From: Planctomycetaceae bacterium
Lineage (GTDB): Bacteria; Planctomycetota; Planctomycetia; Pirellulales; Pirellulaceae
Length of the DNA stretch: 64,000 nucleotides
NCBI GenBank assembly: GCA_020638995.1
Contig: JACKHM010000001.1
Coordinates: 3,410,001 to 3,474,000 of the forward strand
Direction of reading: 5' to 3'
Part shown: one piece after another, positions 1-10,062 of the stretch
How the letters are laid out: every line of letters begins with the position of its first letter
Position numbering within the stretch: position 1 is the stretch's first letter
Position numbers and translations under genes: made by a program
The notes under the pieces: generated by a model
The model's database searches: none
What the model was told of the DNA's origin: nothing
Seen by the model: only the letters and a program-made list of their open reading frames with translations

Positions 1-674
1 AATGTCTTGTCGATGTTTGCTTCGGCAACTTCAGACGGCTGTTCCGGACCACGCACGCGATTCTCCCGCATCGCCACACGAACCATGCCTAGATCCGCAT
101 CGCCGATGACAAAGACGGATCGATATGGTGCGGCTTGTTGAGCCAGATCTGTCAATTCAAACCGGGCCAACTGACTCGCGCGAACTCGCTGTTGTTGTTC
201 AAGTTGTTCTACTTTGATTCTTGCCTGGTCTGCTAACGCAAGGCGTTGACGCAAGTCAGTTGCTTCGCCCTGCATGTGCCAGACAAGTCCTCCGCATAGC
301 AACGCGGCGCCCCACCCAGCCGCCATGGTCAGCAACCACGTTGGCTTCGAGTTCCCGCGCGTCGGTTTCAACGGACTGTGCTCGCGGAGCGAAAGCGTCT
401 CAGGCCCCTCGCGTTCTTTCGGCGATTCCTCTTCATCAGAAACTGTTGGAAAAGGCATATCCTCCGGCAGCATTTGGTCCATGACCTCCCAGGCCGCCGG
501 ACATTCGACAAGGTGACTCGCTAGATGACGGGTTTCCGCATCGCTCAATCTTCCATCGACGTAAGCCGCTATCAGCGACAAGTTCGGTTCTGCGTCAGTT
601 TCAAGCACAAGCTTATCCCAGGCCTGCCGAAAGGCCTTTCCTAGTTCACGCTGTGGATCAAATTCCTGCGTCAT
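1..674 (-). CDS. Probable membrane anti-sigma factor, C-terminus beyond the window
   Basis: The reading frame starts at 674 and runs off the left edge, with 224 residues visible. AGGAG lies 8 nt before the ATG. The N-terminal ~65 residues resemble a zinc-finger anti-sigma domain (acidic helix, then a His-x3-His-x3-Cys cluster in HLASHLVEC), but the second Cys of the usual HxxxCxxC is missing. A charged, Pro-rich linker follows, then one membrane segment (TWLLTMAAGWGAALLCGGLV, about residues 106-125), then a Gln/Glu-rich coiled coil. The start is 47 bp after the sigma-factor stop on the same strand, so this is most likely its membrane-bound regulator. The visible part after the membrane helix would face the periplasm; what it senses cannot be told. 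Confidence 0.75.
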   Translation of the reverse strand, partial: MTQEFDPQRELGKAFRQAWDKLVLETDAEPNLSLIAAYVDGRLSDAETRHLASHLVECPAAWEVMDQMLPEDMPFPTVSDEEESPKEREGPETLSLREHSPLKPTRGNSKPTWLLTMAAGWGAALLCGGLVWHMQGEATDLRQRLALADQARIKVEQLEQQQRVRASQLARFELTDLAQQAAPYRSVFVIGDADLGMVRVAMRENRVRGPEQPSEVAEANIDKT

Positions 675-721
675 CTTTCAACTCCTGCTGGACACGTCTT
701 CGTGTACCGCAAGTGACTCGT

Positions 722-1687
722 TCACTCTGTATGTTCGTCCGTCCGAATTAACGCAAAGACTGCCTCTTCGATCCACTTCTTTTCTTTCCGCGACGGTGCA
801 TTAATTATGTCTCGGAAACTCGAATCGGCTTCCGATAGTAGTTCAAGAAACTTTCGGCACACTTTATCTAGCAGTTGCGTTACGGCTGATTTAGTACTGC
901 CAAGACGCTTTGCGATTTTCGTGTTGCTGTAACCTTGTTCTAGCCGCATCACGGCGGCTTGATATTGTTGCGGACTGGTCGCTCGTAGGCTTTCGAACAA
1001 CTCCGCAGCCACTCGTGGAGCGATATCGATCAGCTTACGCATGACTTGCTCTCGTCCGTCATCTGTATCGGGGGGGAATTCCGGTGGGCCATCGCCGTCC
1101 CCCGGCTCTTCGGGGTCGGACCGAGCGCGATCGATCACCAGTCGAGTCGCCACGGTTCGTAACCAAGTTTCTAACGACGAGCGACCGTAAAAAGCGAGCA
1201 ATCTCATGCGTCCGCGGTTGAAACCGATTTTCATCGGCTGGTACAACAAAGCTGGCAAGTCTTCGATCACTGTGTTCGCCTTACCGGGGCCCCAGCGAAC
1301 CGTCAGACGTCTGGCTACGTCTTTATTTACCATGTCCAACAGACGCACATTGCAGGCATCGTCGTGCAGGGCGCAACCTGCAGTTAACAACACTTCCACC
1401 AAGCTGCCACGCGTGGCGACCTCGTCGATCAGCTCTGCCAGCTTACGATGGCCGCCAGCAATTGACTGTTCGGTGAGATATCCGTTGGCCAGTGTGATCG
1501 CAGCCTCTTTGAGCGGCACCTTGACGGACTTCAACTGATGGTTCGGTACTGCTTGCGTTAGCGAGTCGAAGGCTTGCGCCAGTTGCGACGCATATACTTC
1601 CGCAAAGCCGCCAAGCGCTTCACGGCGTGGCCAACTGGCACGCAAAGCCTGAATCAATTCGTTAGCTCTCTTGTCGTCGGAGTTCAT
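722..1687 (-). CDS. ECF-like RNA polymerase sigma factor
   Basis: 321 aa, cytoplasmic. Residues ~146-190 look like sigma region 2 (MRLLAFYGRSSLETWLRTVA, then TRLVIDRARS), and residues ~238-285 like region 4, with a helix-turn-helix (GYSNTKIAKRLGSTKSAVTQ). An acidic, Pro-rich linker (190-212) joins them. The N-terminal ~145 residues are an unusual extension without a recognised domain, so this is not a minimal ECF sigma of about 180 aa. It is followed 47 bp later by a probable membrane anti-sigma factor and preceded by two TPR-CHAT genes on the same strand, which could be its targets or neighbours in one regulon. The class within the sigma-70 family is uncertain. Confidence 0.72.
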   Translation of the reverse strand: MNSDDKRANELIQALRASWPRREALGGFAEVYASQLAQAFDSLTQAVPNHQLKSVKVPLKEAAITLANGYLTEQSIAGGHRKLAELIDEVATRGSLVEVLLTAGCALHDDACNVRLLDMVNKDVARRLTVRWGPGKANTVIEDLPALLYQPMKIGFNRGRMRLLAFYGRSSLETWLRTVATRLVIDRARSDPEEPGDGDGPPEFPPDTDDGREQVMRKLIDIAPRVAAELFESLRATSPQQYQAAVMRLEQGYSNTKIAKRLGSTKSAVTQLLDKVCRKFLELLSEADSSFRDIINAPSRKEKKWIEEAVFALIRTDEHTE

Positions 1688-1897
1688 GCAGTTCCTGCGA
1701 CTTGCTCTACTTAGGTTATGATCTGTGAAACTTCAGGTGCCGAGCGAGCTCTCTTATTTTCGCCGTTCGGCAGATTAGCTGACGGCAACTCAATGCGTTG
1801 AAAGTTCATCGTGCGTTTTGGTTCTCGGTAGTCTATTTCCCCGCCGCTACCTTAGCCAGCAGCGATGGACAATCTTTATGCTTTTGTCGGTTTGCAA

Positions 1898-4800
1898 TTA
1901 CGACCCATCACCGCTGAGCGTAAACGCGGCCCAGTAAAACGGCGACAGCCGACCGTCTCGCCGGGTCGCCACATGCTCTGCAGGCGTTGCGCCGCGCTGA
2001 TCGCTCTCTGGCAAGGGCTCCTTGCGGTTAAGTACGGCGATCTGCGCTCGTCGTAATGCCTCAGCCTTAGACATCTTCTTCTGCCAAAGATTCTGGTAAA
2101 ACTTCTGCATCAAGTCGGCACTCACGTCGTCGTCAACTCTCCAAAGCGCCGCAATCACATTGCGCGCTCCAGCTGAGTGGAATGCTCGCTGCAAGCTTAA
2201 CAGCCCCTCGCCACGACGTAATTCTCCGAGGCCGGTTTCGCAAGCGCTTAGTACCACTAGCTCAGTTCGGTTCAGACGGAGTTCCGCGACTTCTCGGGCA
2301 GTCAATAGCCCATCTGCATAGGTTGATGAAGCAGCCCGATTCGCATTTGCCAGCACGAGACCAGTCAGTAAGCTGGGATGGATCGACTCTAGGTTCCATG
2401 AGGCGGCCAGCGAAGTCGGAGTCTCGGTCTCCGATGGCGTCAGCGTCGACACGTAGGATGGATGCAGGTCATCTGCATAGAAGCCGTGGGTCGCGATGTG
2501 AATCCAACGACAATTATCCACGTGTTGCCGAATCGTCTCTTCCGAGGCCAAGCGGCCTGGAAGAAGCCTGCACGCCGCGTTCCCAAACGATGCTTCATAC
2601 ACTTGGCGCACTGCATACATTTCGTTTCGCGTTCCCGGCAACCGCTGCCAACTTGGCAATGAGACCCTGCGGGGCTGGATTGCCGGATCATAGAAATCCC
2701 CGGTCGCATACGCGGCATTGTCATAATCAACATCCCCCACAACCAACAAAGAAGAATCATCATCCGTAGTCGGTTCCTGCATGTTCGCCAGTAGTTGCAC
2801 GGAAGCGATCATCGTAATCGGGCGTTCTTCAATCAGGTATTTGCCGTTTGCCTTTCCAGGCAGGGCCGCGAACGGGAGGAGGCATAGTGGGCCATCCGGC
2901 GCGATCAGCATCGCTTCTTCATCAGCGAGTCGTTCTTCAATCGGTTGCCAGATGCTTTGTCGTAGAGCCTGAGCCAACTCATCACTAGTATCGGAATAAC
3001 GGTCATTGATCCTACTCCGCCATTGGTTGGTCAGTTCGTCGACTGTACTGATAGGTCCTAGCTTAACAAGCTGGACGCCACGCTTGCGTGTAACCAGAAA
3101 CGCGACCAGCCGCAGTTCGGCATCTCGCCATCCTTTGCCCTGTGGTCCCCATTTAACATGGCGGTATTGATAGTAGTCTACGAGCGCCGCGTTATCCGGC
3201 ACGGACTGAATCAACTGGTCGACGGTTAGGTCGCGTTCTATTGCTCTGTCGATGACTACCTGATGCGTCTCCAAGTTCTTGACGCGCGCCGTTTCCTCAG
3301 CTTTCAGCGACTCCTCTAGCTCCTGAACCCAACTGCCCCGTTCGCGTTCACCCGGAGGCACGACGCCTCGGTAGTGAAACCCCACTCCCCTGAGATCGCG
3401 CTCCAGCTGTTGAGCTTCTTCCTCGGTCAGATTCAATTCATTGCGGCGACTCGCCAGGACAGCGCCTTTCCAGATCAGCACATCTCGGTAAACGTCCGCC
3501 GCATCCAAGTCACTGCGAACTGCCAACGACAGCAGACTGTCGAGTCTTCGGCGTAGCGCGGTGATCATCTCAATCTGCTGCCGCTCGGATTGCACGAGTG
3601 AGGCGGCTTTCAAGTTACGGCGAGTGATCGCGAGCGAGTGGTGGAAGTGCGACTGCGCCTCGTCGGGGTTGTTTTGCGCGTCGTGCAATGCGCCTAGATC
3701 ATGCAGCGCCTCGGCATACTGATCACCCCACTCGCCTTGTTCCGTTTGCCAGAACTTGGCAACTTGAGTCAGCAATTGTGTGGACCGTTCAAACGCTCCC
3801 AACGACAGCGCGACGAATCCGAGCGTGTGGAGGGCCTGGATATGGATCGGATCGTCTTCGGCACCGTCTTGCTGCATCAGATCGACCGCCTCAACTAGCT
3901 TCTCATTAGCATCCGGCAAGCGGTTCTGACGCAGCAAGAGCGAAGACATCGTTCCCAGTGTATGGGCGTAATTCACCGTGCGTAATTCGTTGCGTGTGGC
4001 CAGAATAGCTACTTCCTGATTCAGCAGCTCGATCGCTTCTTCGTCTTGTTCCAACCGTTCGAGCAAGACGGCCATGTTGTGCAGACTGGAAGCATATTCA
4101 ACCGTCTGCTTTGCGTTGGCGGCCTCGAATGTTTCGAGCAGTTGATGGAATGTCTGTTTCGCGGATCCGTAGTCGCCGAGCTGTGTTTGAACTGCGGCGA
4201 GGTTGGCCAGCGCGATTGCGAACTCTAGGTGCTTGGTCCCATAGATCTCACGAACTGCTTTGACTTGTTCATCCCCGTACCGCAACGCGTCGACCAGATG
4301 GTCCTGCTCGAAGCACATTCGAAACGCTTTCTGCAACTCTTGAATGCGTTCTTCCGTCGCCTTGCTCTCCACCAGCTTCGGTCTTGGCGCTTCGCCGTAC
4401 AGAGCCTGACGTCTGAATCGCAATCTGGCACAAAGTGCGTCGGCCTCGGCCCGCAATCGTTCGGCGGTTTCCGATTCACCGAGCTTACTGTGAGTCTCAG
4501 CCAGTCGCTGCCGCATCTCGACACACTTGGGGTGTAGCAAACCAAACCTGTTTTCGGCAATCAGCAAAAGCTCTTGGTATATCGCTGCGGAGCGATCCAA
4601 ACTTCCCTGCTCTTCGTAAAAGTTCGCGATCGTCAGTCGTGCATCCATCAGCAAGGGTGCATCGGCGTCTAGCGATGTTGCGAGCTTCGTCGCCATCCTC
4701 TCTATGTCCTGCTTTCGCACGCCGCGAGGCACGTCAAACAGTTCCGTCGGTCCATCGGATGGCATACTTCCTTGCATTGACATGATCAGGAAGCGAAGAT

Positions 4801-6400
4801 CCTTGGCCGCTTTTTGGCCTTCACCGTTAAGCTTCGCCAATTTGGTGACTTGATCGATTTCACGCTTCAAATCAATCACTTGCCAGTGGCCCGTTCGCAG
4901 CCGCAGGGTCCGCAATCGAGCGGCTTCATTCAAGTCGTGCAGAGAACTTTGATACTTGCCGGACGACTCCGCCTCCGTGGCCATCTTCTGGTAGGTCTGC
5001 TCCATTCGCTCCAAAATCTGCAGCCGCATTGGATGTGGATTCGTCAGAAACTCTTTCTCGACCTCCTGCAACGCCTTCTCGTACTGGGCGATCGCCTGAT
5101 CATTTTGAGCTGCAACCAAAAACACATCGCCCTGGTTGCACAGGCGAGTTGCCCGCTGCCGATAGAACTCGCCGGCATCGCCATACTTGTACTGGTATTC
5201 AAACCAAGCGTTTCGATACTGCCAACTGTTGAGGCCATAGTGCGTGCGAGCGAACGTCGCGACTAACAGCCGAACGCGATCCAGACCACGCCGGTCGTTG
5301 TTTCGTTGGAAATTCCCAGCCAACATATCCAAGACGGAAAAAACTCGTGCGGCAGAGAGCTCATAAGGTGCGACATCGTCTTGTTCGCGCCACCGGCTCG
5401 CCGCAACCACTAGCTGTTGCAACGGGCGCTCACTCGACGCGGGCTGCATCGATTCCATCAAGTAGAACCGAGCCACGACCAGCAGCGCCCGCCAACATTG
5501 CGGGTGGCGTTCGCCGTAAAGCGATCTAGCCGCGTCCGGCAATTCCTGCGCTGCGAGCTGAATTTCCCGCGTGACGTAATTTGGGGGATTAAATCCAACC
5601 ATTGCCGGCACGTAGGCCATATAAAGTGTGAGGAACTGTCGATACGCTTCGCTCCGGACACCAAAAGCCCGTTTCAATCGATTCCGGAGTTGCTGGATGT
5701 TTACAAAGTCTTGAGGCTGTAGCGGAATGGGAAGTTCCGCGAAAATCTGTTGCAAGTGGCTCGTTTCCGATCGTTGAATGGCGGGCAATTGTTGTAGCTG
5801 CTGGACATGTGCCAAGGCAACGCGATGATCGACCAGTTGCCAATCGGACGAGTCGTCCGTGGATTGCAGATAGTCGATGGCTTGGCGATGCACGTCGATC
5901 GCATCGTCGAACCGCTCCTCGGCAACGAGCGACATCGCCAGCAGTCGGAAAATGCGAGTGATCTGGGGCGACGGCGTTGCTTCCTGCGCACGCAGTCGCG
6001 TTAGTAATTCATGCAGCAGCGCGGTGCAAGAGGCGCACTTGCCCTCTCGATAGCGGAACTTGGCCATCTCCCAATCTACTTCGTCCGGTAAAAGTTCCGT
6101 GACGAGCACGTCCGGCATTGCCGCCTCCGGATATATTTCCGCGGATGGCACCCAACCCGCGCTACGATCGAAATCCCACTCCAGAACTTCTTGGTCCTCG
6201 TACTCGCGGTAAAAGCTATAAGGCTTTTCGCCGATGGGGTCCGGGCGTGCTGGCCCCCGAAATCGCGACTGAAAGTTGCGCGATTGCGCAGTGACTTTGT
6301 CTGTACTGGCGGCGAGCACGACGACCAACAGGCAACCGATGCCTATCGGGCGTATCCGTTGCGGTCCCAGAGCCACGTTAGTTGGACTCGAAATCAGCAT
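1898..6400 (-). CDS. Secreted TPR-CHAT cysteine protease-like protein (1500 aa)
   Basis: Start chosen at 6400 (MLISSPTNVALG), with GGAG 7 nt upstream; an in-frame ATG at 6484 lacks a site and would bury the signal sequence. Residues ~1-38 form a signal peptide (GIGCLLVVVLAA core, cleavage near TAQ). The middle is helical tetratricopeptide-type repeats with several coiled stretches. The C-terminal ~330 residues are a CHAT domain: His1305 in HIATHGFY and Cys1387 in LSACETGLGE form the expected dyad, followed by the conserved GEGLLSLQRAF helix and the ending FYWAAFTLSGDGS. CHAT domains are caspase-fold (clan CD) proteases; here it would act outside the cytoplasm. It is less like the other TPR-CHAT genes in the N-terminal half. 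It lies 193 bp after the next TPR-CHAT gene on the same strand. Confidence 0.9.
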   Translation of the reverse strand: MLISSPTNVALGPQRIRPIGIGCLLVVVLAASTDKVTAQSRNFQSRFRGPARPDPIGEKPYSFYREYEDQEVLEWDFDRSAGWVPSAEIYPEAAMPDVLVTELLPDEVDWEMAKFRYREGKCASCTALLHELLTRLRAQEATPSPQITRIFRLLAMSLVAEERFDDAIDVHRQAIDYLQSTDDSSDWQLVDHRVALAHVQQLQQLPAIQRSETSHLQQIFAELPIPLQPQDFVNIQQLRNRLKRAFGVRSEAYRQFLTLYMAYVPAMVGFNPPNYVTREIQLAAQELPDAARSLYGERHPQCWRALLVVARFYLMESMQPASSERPLQQLVVAASRWREQDDVAPYELSAARVFSVLDMLAGNFQRNNDRRGLDRVRLLVATFARTHYGLNSWQYRNAWFEYQYKYGDAGEFYRQRATRLCNQGDVFLVAAQNDQAIAQYEKALQEVEKEFLTNPHPMRLQILERMEQTYQKMATEAESSGKYQSSLHDLNEAARLRTLRLRTGHWQVIDLKREIDQVTKLAKLNGEGQKAAKDLRFLIMSMQGSMPSDGPTELFDVPRGVRKQDIERMATKLATSLDADAPLLMDARLTIANFYEEQGSLDRSAAIYQELLLIAENRFGLLHPKCVEMRQRLAETHSKLGESETAERLRAEADALCARLRFRRQALYGEAPRPKLVESKATEERIQELQKAFRMCFEQDHLVDALRYGDEQVKAVREIYGTKHLEFAIALANLAAVQTQLGDYGSAKQTFHQLLETFEAANAKQTVEYASSLHNMAVLLERLEQDEEAIELLNQEVAILATRNELRTVNYAHTLGTMSSLLLRQNRLPDANEKLVEAVDLMQQDGAEDDPIHIQALHTLGFVALSLGAFERSTQLLTQVAKFWQTEQGEWGDQYAEALHDLGALHDAQNNPDEAQSHFHHSLAITRRNLKAASLVQSERQQIEMITALRRRLDSLLSLAVRSDLDAADVYRDVLIWKGAVLASRRNELNLTEEEAQQLERDLRGVGFHYRGVVPPGERERGSWVQELEESLKAEETARVKNLETHQVVIDRAIERDLTVDQLIQSVPDNAALVDYYQYRHVKWGPQGKGWRDAELRLVAFLVTRKRGVQLVKLGPISTVDELTNQWRSRINDRYSDTSDELAQALRQSIWQPIEERLADEEAMLIAPDGPLCLLPFAALPGKANGKYLIEERPITMIASVQLLANMQEPTTDDDSSLLVVGDVDYDNAAYATGDFYDPAIQPRRVSLPSWQRLPGTRNEMYAVRQVYEASFGNAACRLLPGRLASEETIRQHVDNCRWIHIATHGFYADDLHPSYVSTLTPSETETPTSLAASWNLESIHPSLLTGLVLANANRAASSTYADGLLTAREVAELRLNRTELVVLSACETGLGELRRGEGLLSLQRAFHSAGARNVIAALWRVDDDVSADLMQKFYQNLWQKKMSKAEALRRAQIAVLNRKEPLPESDQRGATPAEHVATRRDGRLSPFYWAAFTLSGDGS

Positions 6401-6593
6401 GAATTTGCTCCGTGAATGATCGAGTCGACCGAATTGTTCGCTGCGGCCATTGAGCGGGGCGAGCCATGAATCAAGGTGCCACACCTCAAAATCGAATCCT
6501 TTCTATTGACGAAACTTATTCCAGTCATGGTCTATCTCCGCGGAATGATTCTGCATGTCACAGTCACCGCCCCGCTCGCCAGCCGCTTCGCCT

Positions 6594-9500
6594 TTATCGC
6601 CAATCGCCGGACAGGGTGAAGGCGGCCCAGAACTTGGGCGAGAGTCGGTGGTTGGCTGCGCCGTCGGGCGGGTTGGCGCCGCGGATCTTGTCGGGGTTGT
6701 TGAGAACGTACAGTTGGGCTTCGCGCAGCGCATCCAATCGCGGTAACTCGCGATCCCACAGGTTTTCGTAAAAACGCGACATCAGGAACCGCGTGACGGT
6801 GTCGTCCACCTTCCAATAGCTGGCCACCGTCGTTCGCACGCCAGCCACCTGAAAGGCTCGCTGCACGCCCAGCAATCCTTCGCCGCCAGCGACTTGTCCC
6901 ATTCCGGTATCGCAAGCCGACAACACGGCCGTATCGACACCGCCCAGCGGCAGGAAGGCCAGTTCCTGGGAGTGGAGCAAGCCATCGTCTTCGTCCTCGA
7001 CCGGCACGCGGTTTGCGCCCGCTAGTGCCAAGCCTGACAGCAAACCCGGGTTGTAACCGACTACCACCCGATCACGGTTCAGCTGCATCGCGCGATCTCC
7101 GACCGCGTGCATCGCCTCGGCACTGTAGGCCGATGGAATTTCGGCTGAGGCGAAGAAGCCATGCGTGGCCAGATGCAGGTGCCGGAACTGAGGAGCCAGC
7201 TCGCGAAAGCGGGCTTCGGTCGCCAAGCCTTGCGACAAGCTCAACAGCGTCTCCGACCGTACCTCGAACAAATCGCGATACAGCTTTTCGATGGCTGCCA
7301 CTTCGTCGCGCGTGCCGGGGAGCGGCTCGAACATTGCGTCCTCTCCAGGAGTCCCGGCACGGTCTCCCGGGCGGCGAGGTGCCTTTTTCTTGCGGGGCTG
7401 ATCGCCCGACTGGTCCACGTCGTAGTCAACGCCGCCCAACAGCAACAACTCGCGCGACAACTGTTGCTGGCCCAAATTGTTGATCAGCGCGGGCAGCAAC
7501 TGCGGCACCGGCAGCATTGCCAAGCGATGGTCTTCGAGAAGATAAGTGTCGGGTTCCTTGCCTGGTAACGCACCCAAGGGCAAGCGGCCCAAGACGCCAT
7601 CGGTCGAGACGAGGATCGTGTTGGCGTCGCCGATCGGGCCGAGCAACAGTTCCCATACCTTTTCTCGCAGTGTTCGACCCGCTTGTTTTCCCTCGGGTGA
7701 CATGCCGAACGTCTGACGCCAAGTATCGATCGCTGCACTGATCGGAGCCACCGGTCCCAGGTCGAACAGCGTCACGCGATCCGCTTCGCGATCCGCATGT
7801 CGCACGACGAAAGCGAGTAGCTTGCGATCTTTCTTGCCGTACTCCAGATAGTCGACTAGCACGGCGTCGGCGGGGAGTGCGAGGAGCAGTTGGGTGAATG
7901 TGATCTCTTGTTGGGCCGCGCGGAAGGCAGCGCTTTGTTGGCTGAGTTCGGCCTCGAGATGTTCTTTCTGGTTGGTCAACTCCCGTACCCGTTCCCGCCA
8001 CGACTCCTGCGGGTCGAGTTGTACCGGAACCGTCTGAGCCAGCGCGCCCAGTTGCCGGGCGACTTGTTGAAGCTTTTGGAACTGGTCCGCAATGGTTGGA
8101 TCGCTGGCCGCTAGTCGCATGCCTCGCTGTCGCACCAGCGTGGCCCCTTTCCACGCCAGTACCTGCTCGAACAACGGCCCCGCATAATCCTTCGCCGCCA
8201 ACGCCAGATCGATATAGTTGTCTAATTGGTATCGAAACATCTGTCCCATGGCTAGTTGTTGCCGTTCAGAAAGCACCAACGCCGAGTCCCCTAAGTGCGA
8301 GCGACTGGCCTCAAGTGCTTTCCGGTAAATTGGTTCCGCTCGGGCATGTTCTCCCTGACTGGCGTATAGATGAGCTAGATTGTTGAGGCTAAGTGCATAG
8401 TCGGGATGTCGTCGGCCCACCGAGTCTTCGTAAACCTGTGACGCCCGTTTATATAATGTCTCTTCGCGGTCGAAATCACGCATGCAACCGTAGAGCACTC
8501 CCAAATTGTTGAGACTTTGGGCGTAGTCGACGTGCTTTTCCCCAAGGACTTCCTTCCGGATCTCCAACGCGCGGCAATATCGGGGTTCGGCCTGCAGGTA
8601 GTCCCCGGCGCACATATAACACTCGGCCAGATTGTTTAGGATCATGGCGAAGTTGGGATGCTTCTCACCCAGGGCCTGCTCTTGAATTTCGAGTGCGCGT
8701 TGATAGAGAGGTGCCGCCCTCGCAAAATCGCCCTTTTGATAGTAAACGAGCCCAAGATTATTAAGACAGGTTGCAACTTCGGGGTGAGTTTCGCCAAATA
8801 CGACGTTTGTTGCCTCCAATGCCTCTAGATGGAGTGACTCCGCTGATGGCAAATCTCCAAGGTTGCGGTGTAATTCGGCTAGATTATTGAGCACTACAGG
8901 GTTGCCTGGATGCAACTCTAGCGCCCGTTGCAATAGGGGCTTTGCGCGGACGTAGTCGCCCCGGACGGAGTAATGGTTTCCCAAATTGTTGAGTGCTATC
9001 GCATATTCGGGGTGGTGCTCGCCCAGCGTGTCTTTGTCTATCTGGAGGACTTGTCGATGAAGTCGCTCGGCTTCGTTGAAATTGCAACGGCTTTCACACA
9101 GCAGAGCTAGTAGCGTGAGGTTCGAGGCAAATGCGTGATGCGTTTCACCTAACGTCTGTTTAAAAACACCCGAGGCTTTTCGAGACAATGGCTCTGCGGT
9201 CGAGAAGTCTCCCATTTTATAATAGAGTCTCGCCAAATTGCTGAGACAGAAGCCGTAGTCCGGATTAGTCTCACCTAGCGTTCCCTTTCGTATCTTTAGT
9301 GCCTGCTGATTGAGAGCCAACGCTTGTTGATAGTCTGTGGCGGTTGAATACAACGAAGCCAAATGGTCGAGTGTGTTGGCGTAGTAAGGATGTTTTTCAC
9401 CCAGTACTTCCAGTTCATGAGCCGCCAATTCTTTCAGGTTCTGGGTCGCTTTGACAGGTTCTCCTGCGGCACTCTGCTGGAGAAATTGATCCTCAAGGGC

Positions 9501-9950
9501 CAGCATCACTGCCAGGCGCTGTGGAGTGACCTTCGACATTCGACGTACAAAGTCCTCGAAGTAAGTTGCTGCAACCGCTTGCCACGAATCTTCCCCGTAG
9601 ACGGAACGGCACAGTGCGTGATACTGTCTCGAGCGTTCGACGGCTTTATGCACTTCGAGGGCTTGCAGATACTCAGTTGCCAGCCATTGCAATGTCTCGG
9701 TTGCTTCTGCCGACTGTCTGCCAAACAACTCATATTCCAACGCGAGCGTTGCTTCGCCTTTGTTAGCTGCCAACTCGTGCTTGCCTTTGGCTGCCAGTTG
9801 CTGCGCCTCGGAAAATAGTTGATCGCGTCGCGCAACTCGTGCTGGGGCAATCGAGAACGTCGCATCATGAGGCGTTGCCTCCTGTCCAAATAACGATGCG
9901 GTCAAAACGCCAATTTGTAACACCAGGGTTGTGAGAAAACAGTGTCGCAT
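6594..9950 (-). CDS. Secreted TPR-CHAT cysteine protease-like protein (1118 aa)
   Basis: Start set at 9950 (MRHCFLTTLVLQIG): AGGGGA lies 6 nt upstream, and the sequence around the start matches those of the paralogues starting at 16618 and 40969, so the longer in-frame start at 10082 is unlikely. Residues 1-~24 are a signal peptide. Residues ~35-90 carry a head motif shared with the paralogues (RVARRDQLFSEAQQLAAKGK). About ten 42-residue TPR units of the 'LGEKHPDYA..LNNLA.LY' type follow, then a coiled coil and a CHAT domain with His930 (HLATHGFF) and Cys1013 (LSACDTGMGQ). The stretch between the dyad residues is short, unlike the PDZ-bearing paralogue at 16618. Likely an exported protease or scaffold; substrate unknown. 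Confidence 0.92.
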   Translation of the reverse strand: MRHCFLTTLVLQIGVLTASLFGQEATPHDATFSIAPARVARRDQLFSEAQQLAAKGKHELAANKGEATLALEYELFGRQSAEATETLQWLATEYLQALEVHKAVERSRQYHALCRSVYGEDSWQAVAATYFEDFVRRMSKVTPQRLAVMLALEDQFLQQSAAGEPVKATQNLKELAAHELEVLGEKHPYYANTLDHLASLYSTATDYQQALALNQQALKIRKGTLGETNPDYGFCLSNLARLYYKMGDFSTAEPLSRKASGVFKQTLGETHHAFASNLTLLALLCESRCNFNEAERLHRQVLQIDKDTLGEHHPEYAIALNNLGNHYSVRGDYVRAKPLLQRALELHPGNPVVLNNLAELHRNLGDLPSAESLHLEALEATNVVFGETHPEVATCLNNLGLVYYQKGDFARAAPLYQRALEIQEQALGEKHPNFAMILNNLAECYMCAGDYLQAEPRYCRALEIRKEVLGEKHVDYAQSLNNLGVLYGCMRDFDREETLYKRASQVYEDSVGRRHPDYALSLNNLAHLYASQGEHARAEPIYRKALEASRSHLGDSALVLSERQQLAMGQMFRYQLDNYIDLALAAKDYAGPLFEQVLAWKGATLVRQRGMRLAASDPTIADQFQKLQQVARQLGALAQTVPVQLDPQESWRERVRELTNQKEHLEAELSQQSAAFRAAQQEITFTQLLLALPADAVLVDYLEYGKKDRKLLAFVVRHADREADRVTLFDLGPVAPISAAIDTWRQTFGMSPEGKQAGRTLREKVWELLLGPIGDANTILVSTDGVLGRLPLGALPGKEPDTYLLEDHRLAMLPVPQLLPALINNLGQQQLSRELLLLGGVDYDVDQSGDQPRKKKAPRRPGDRAGTPGEDAMFEPLPGTRDEVAAIEKLYRDLFEVRSETLLSLSQGLATEARFRELAPQFRHLHLATHGFFASAEIPSAYSAEAMHAVGDRAMQLNRDRVVVGYNPGLLSGLALAGANRVPVEDEDDGLLHSQELAFLPLGGVDTAVLSACDTGMGQVAGGEGLLGVQRAFQVAGVRTTVASYWKVDDTVTRFLMSRFYENLWDRELPRLDALREAQLYVLNNPDKIRGANPPDGAANHRLSPKFWAAFTLSGDWR

Positions 9951-10062
9951 GCTTGATCCCCTGTGCATGATGCCGATGTGTTTTACCCGACGCAGTGACG
10001 CAAAGGCGGTTGCCATTGTAACGGAGTCGTCCATCGCCAGCCACGCAATTGGCTGATCTTCC

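Noticed and set aside
6401..6484. Longer N-terminus for the 1500-aa TPR-CHAT protein
   Set aside because: No ribosome-binding site for the ATG at 6484, and it would place ~28 extra residues before the signal peptide.
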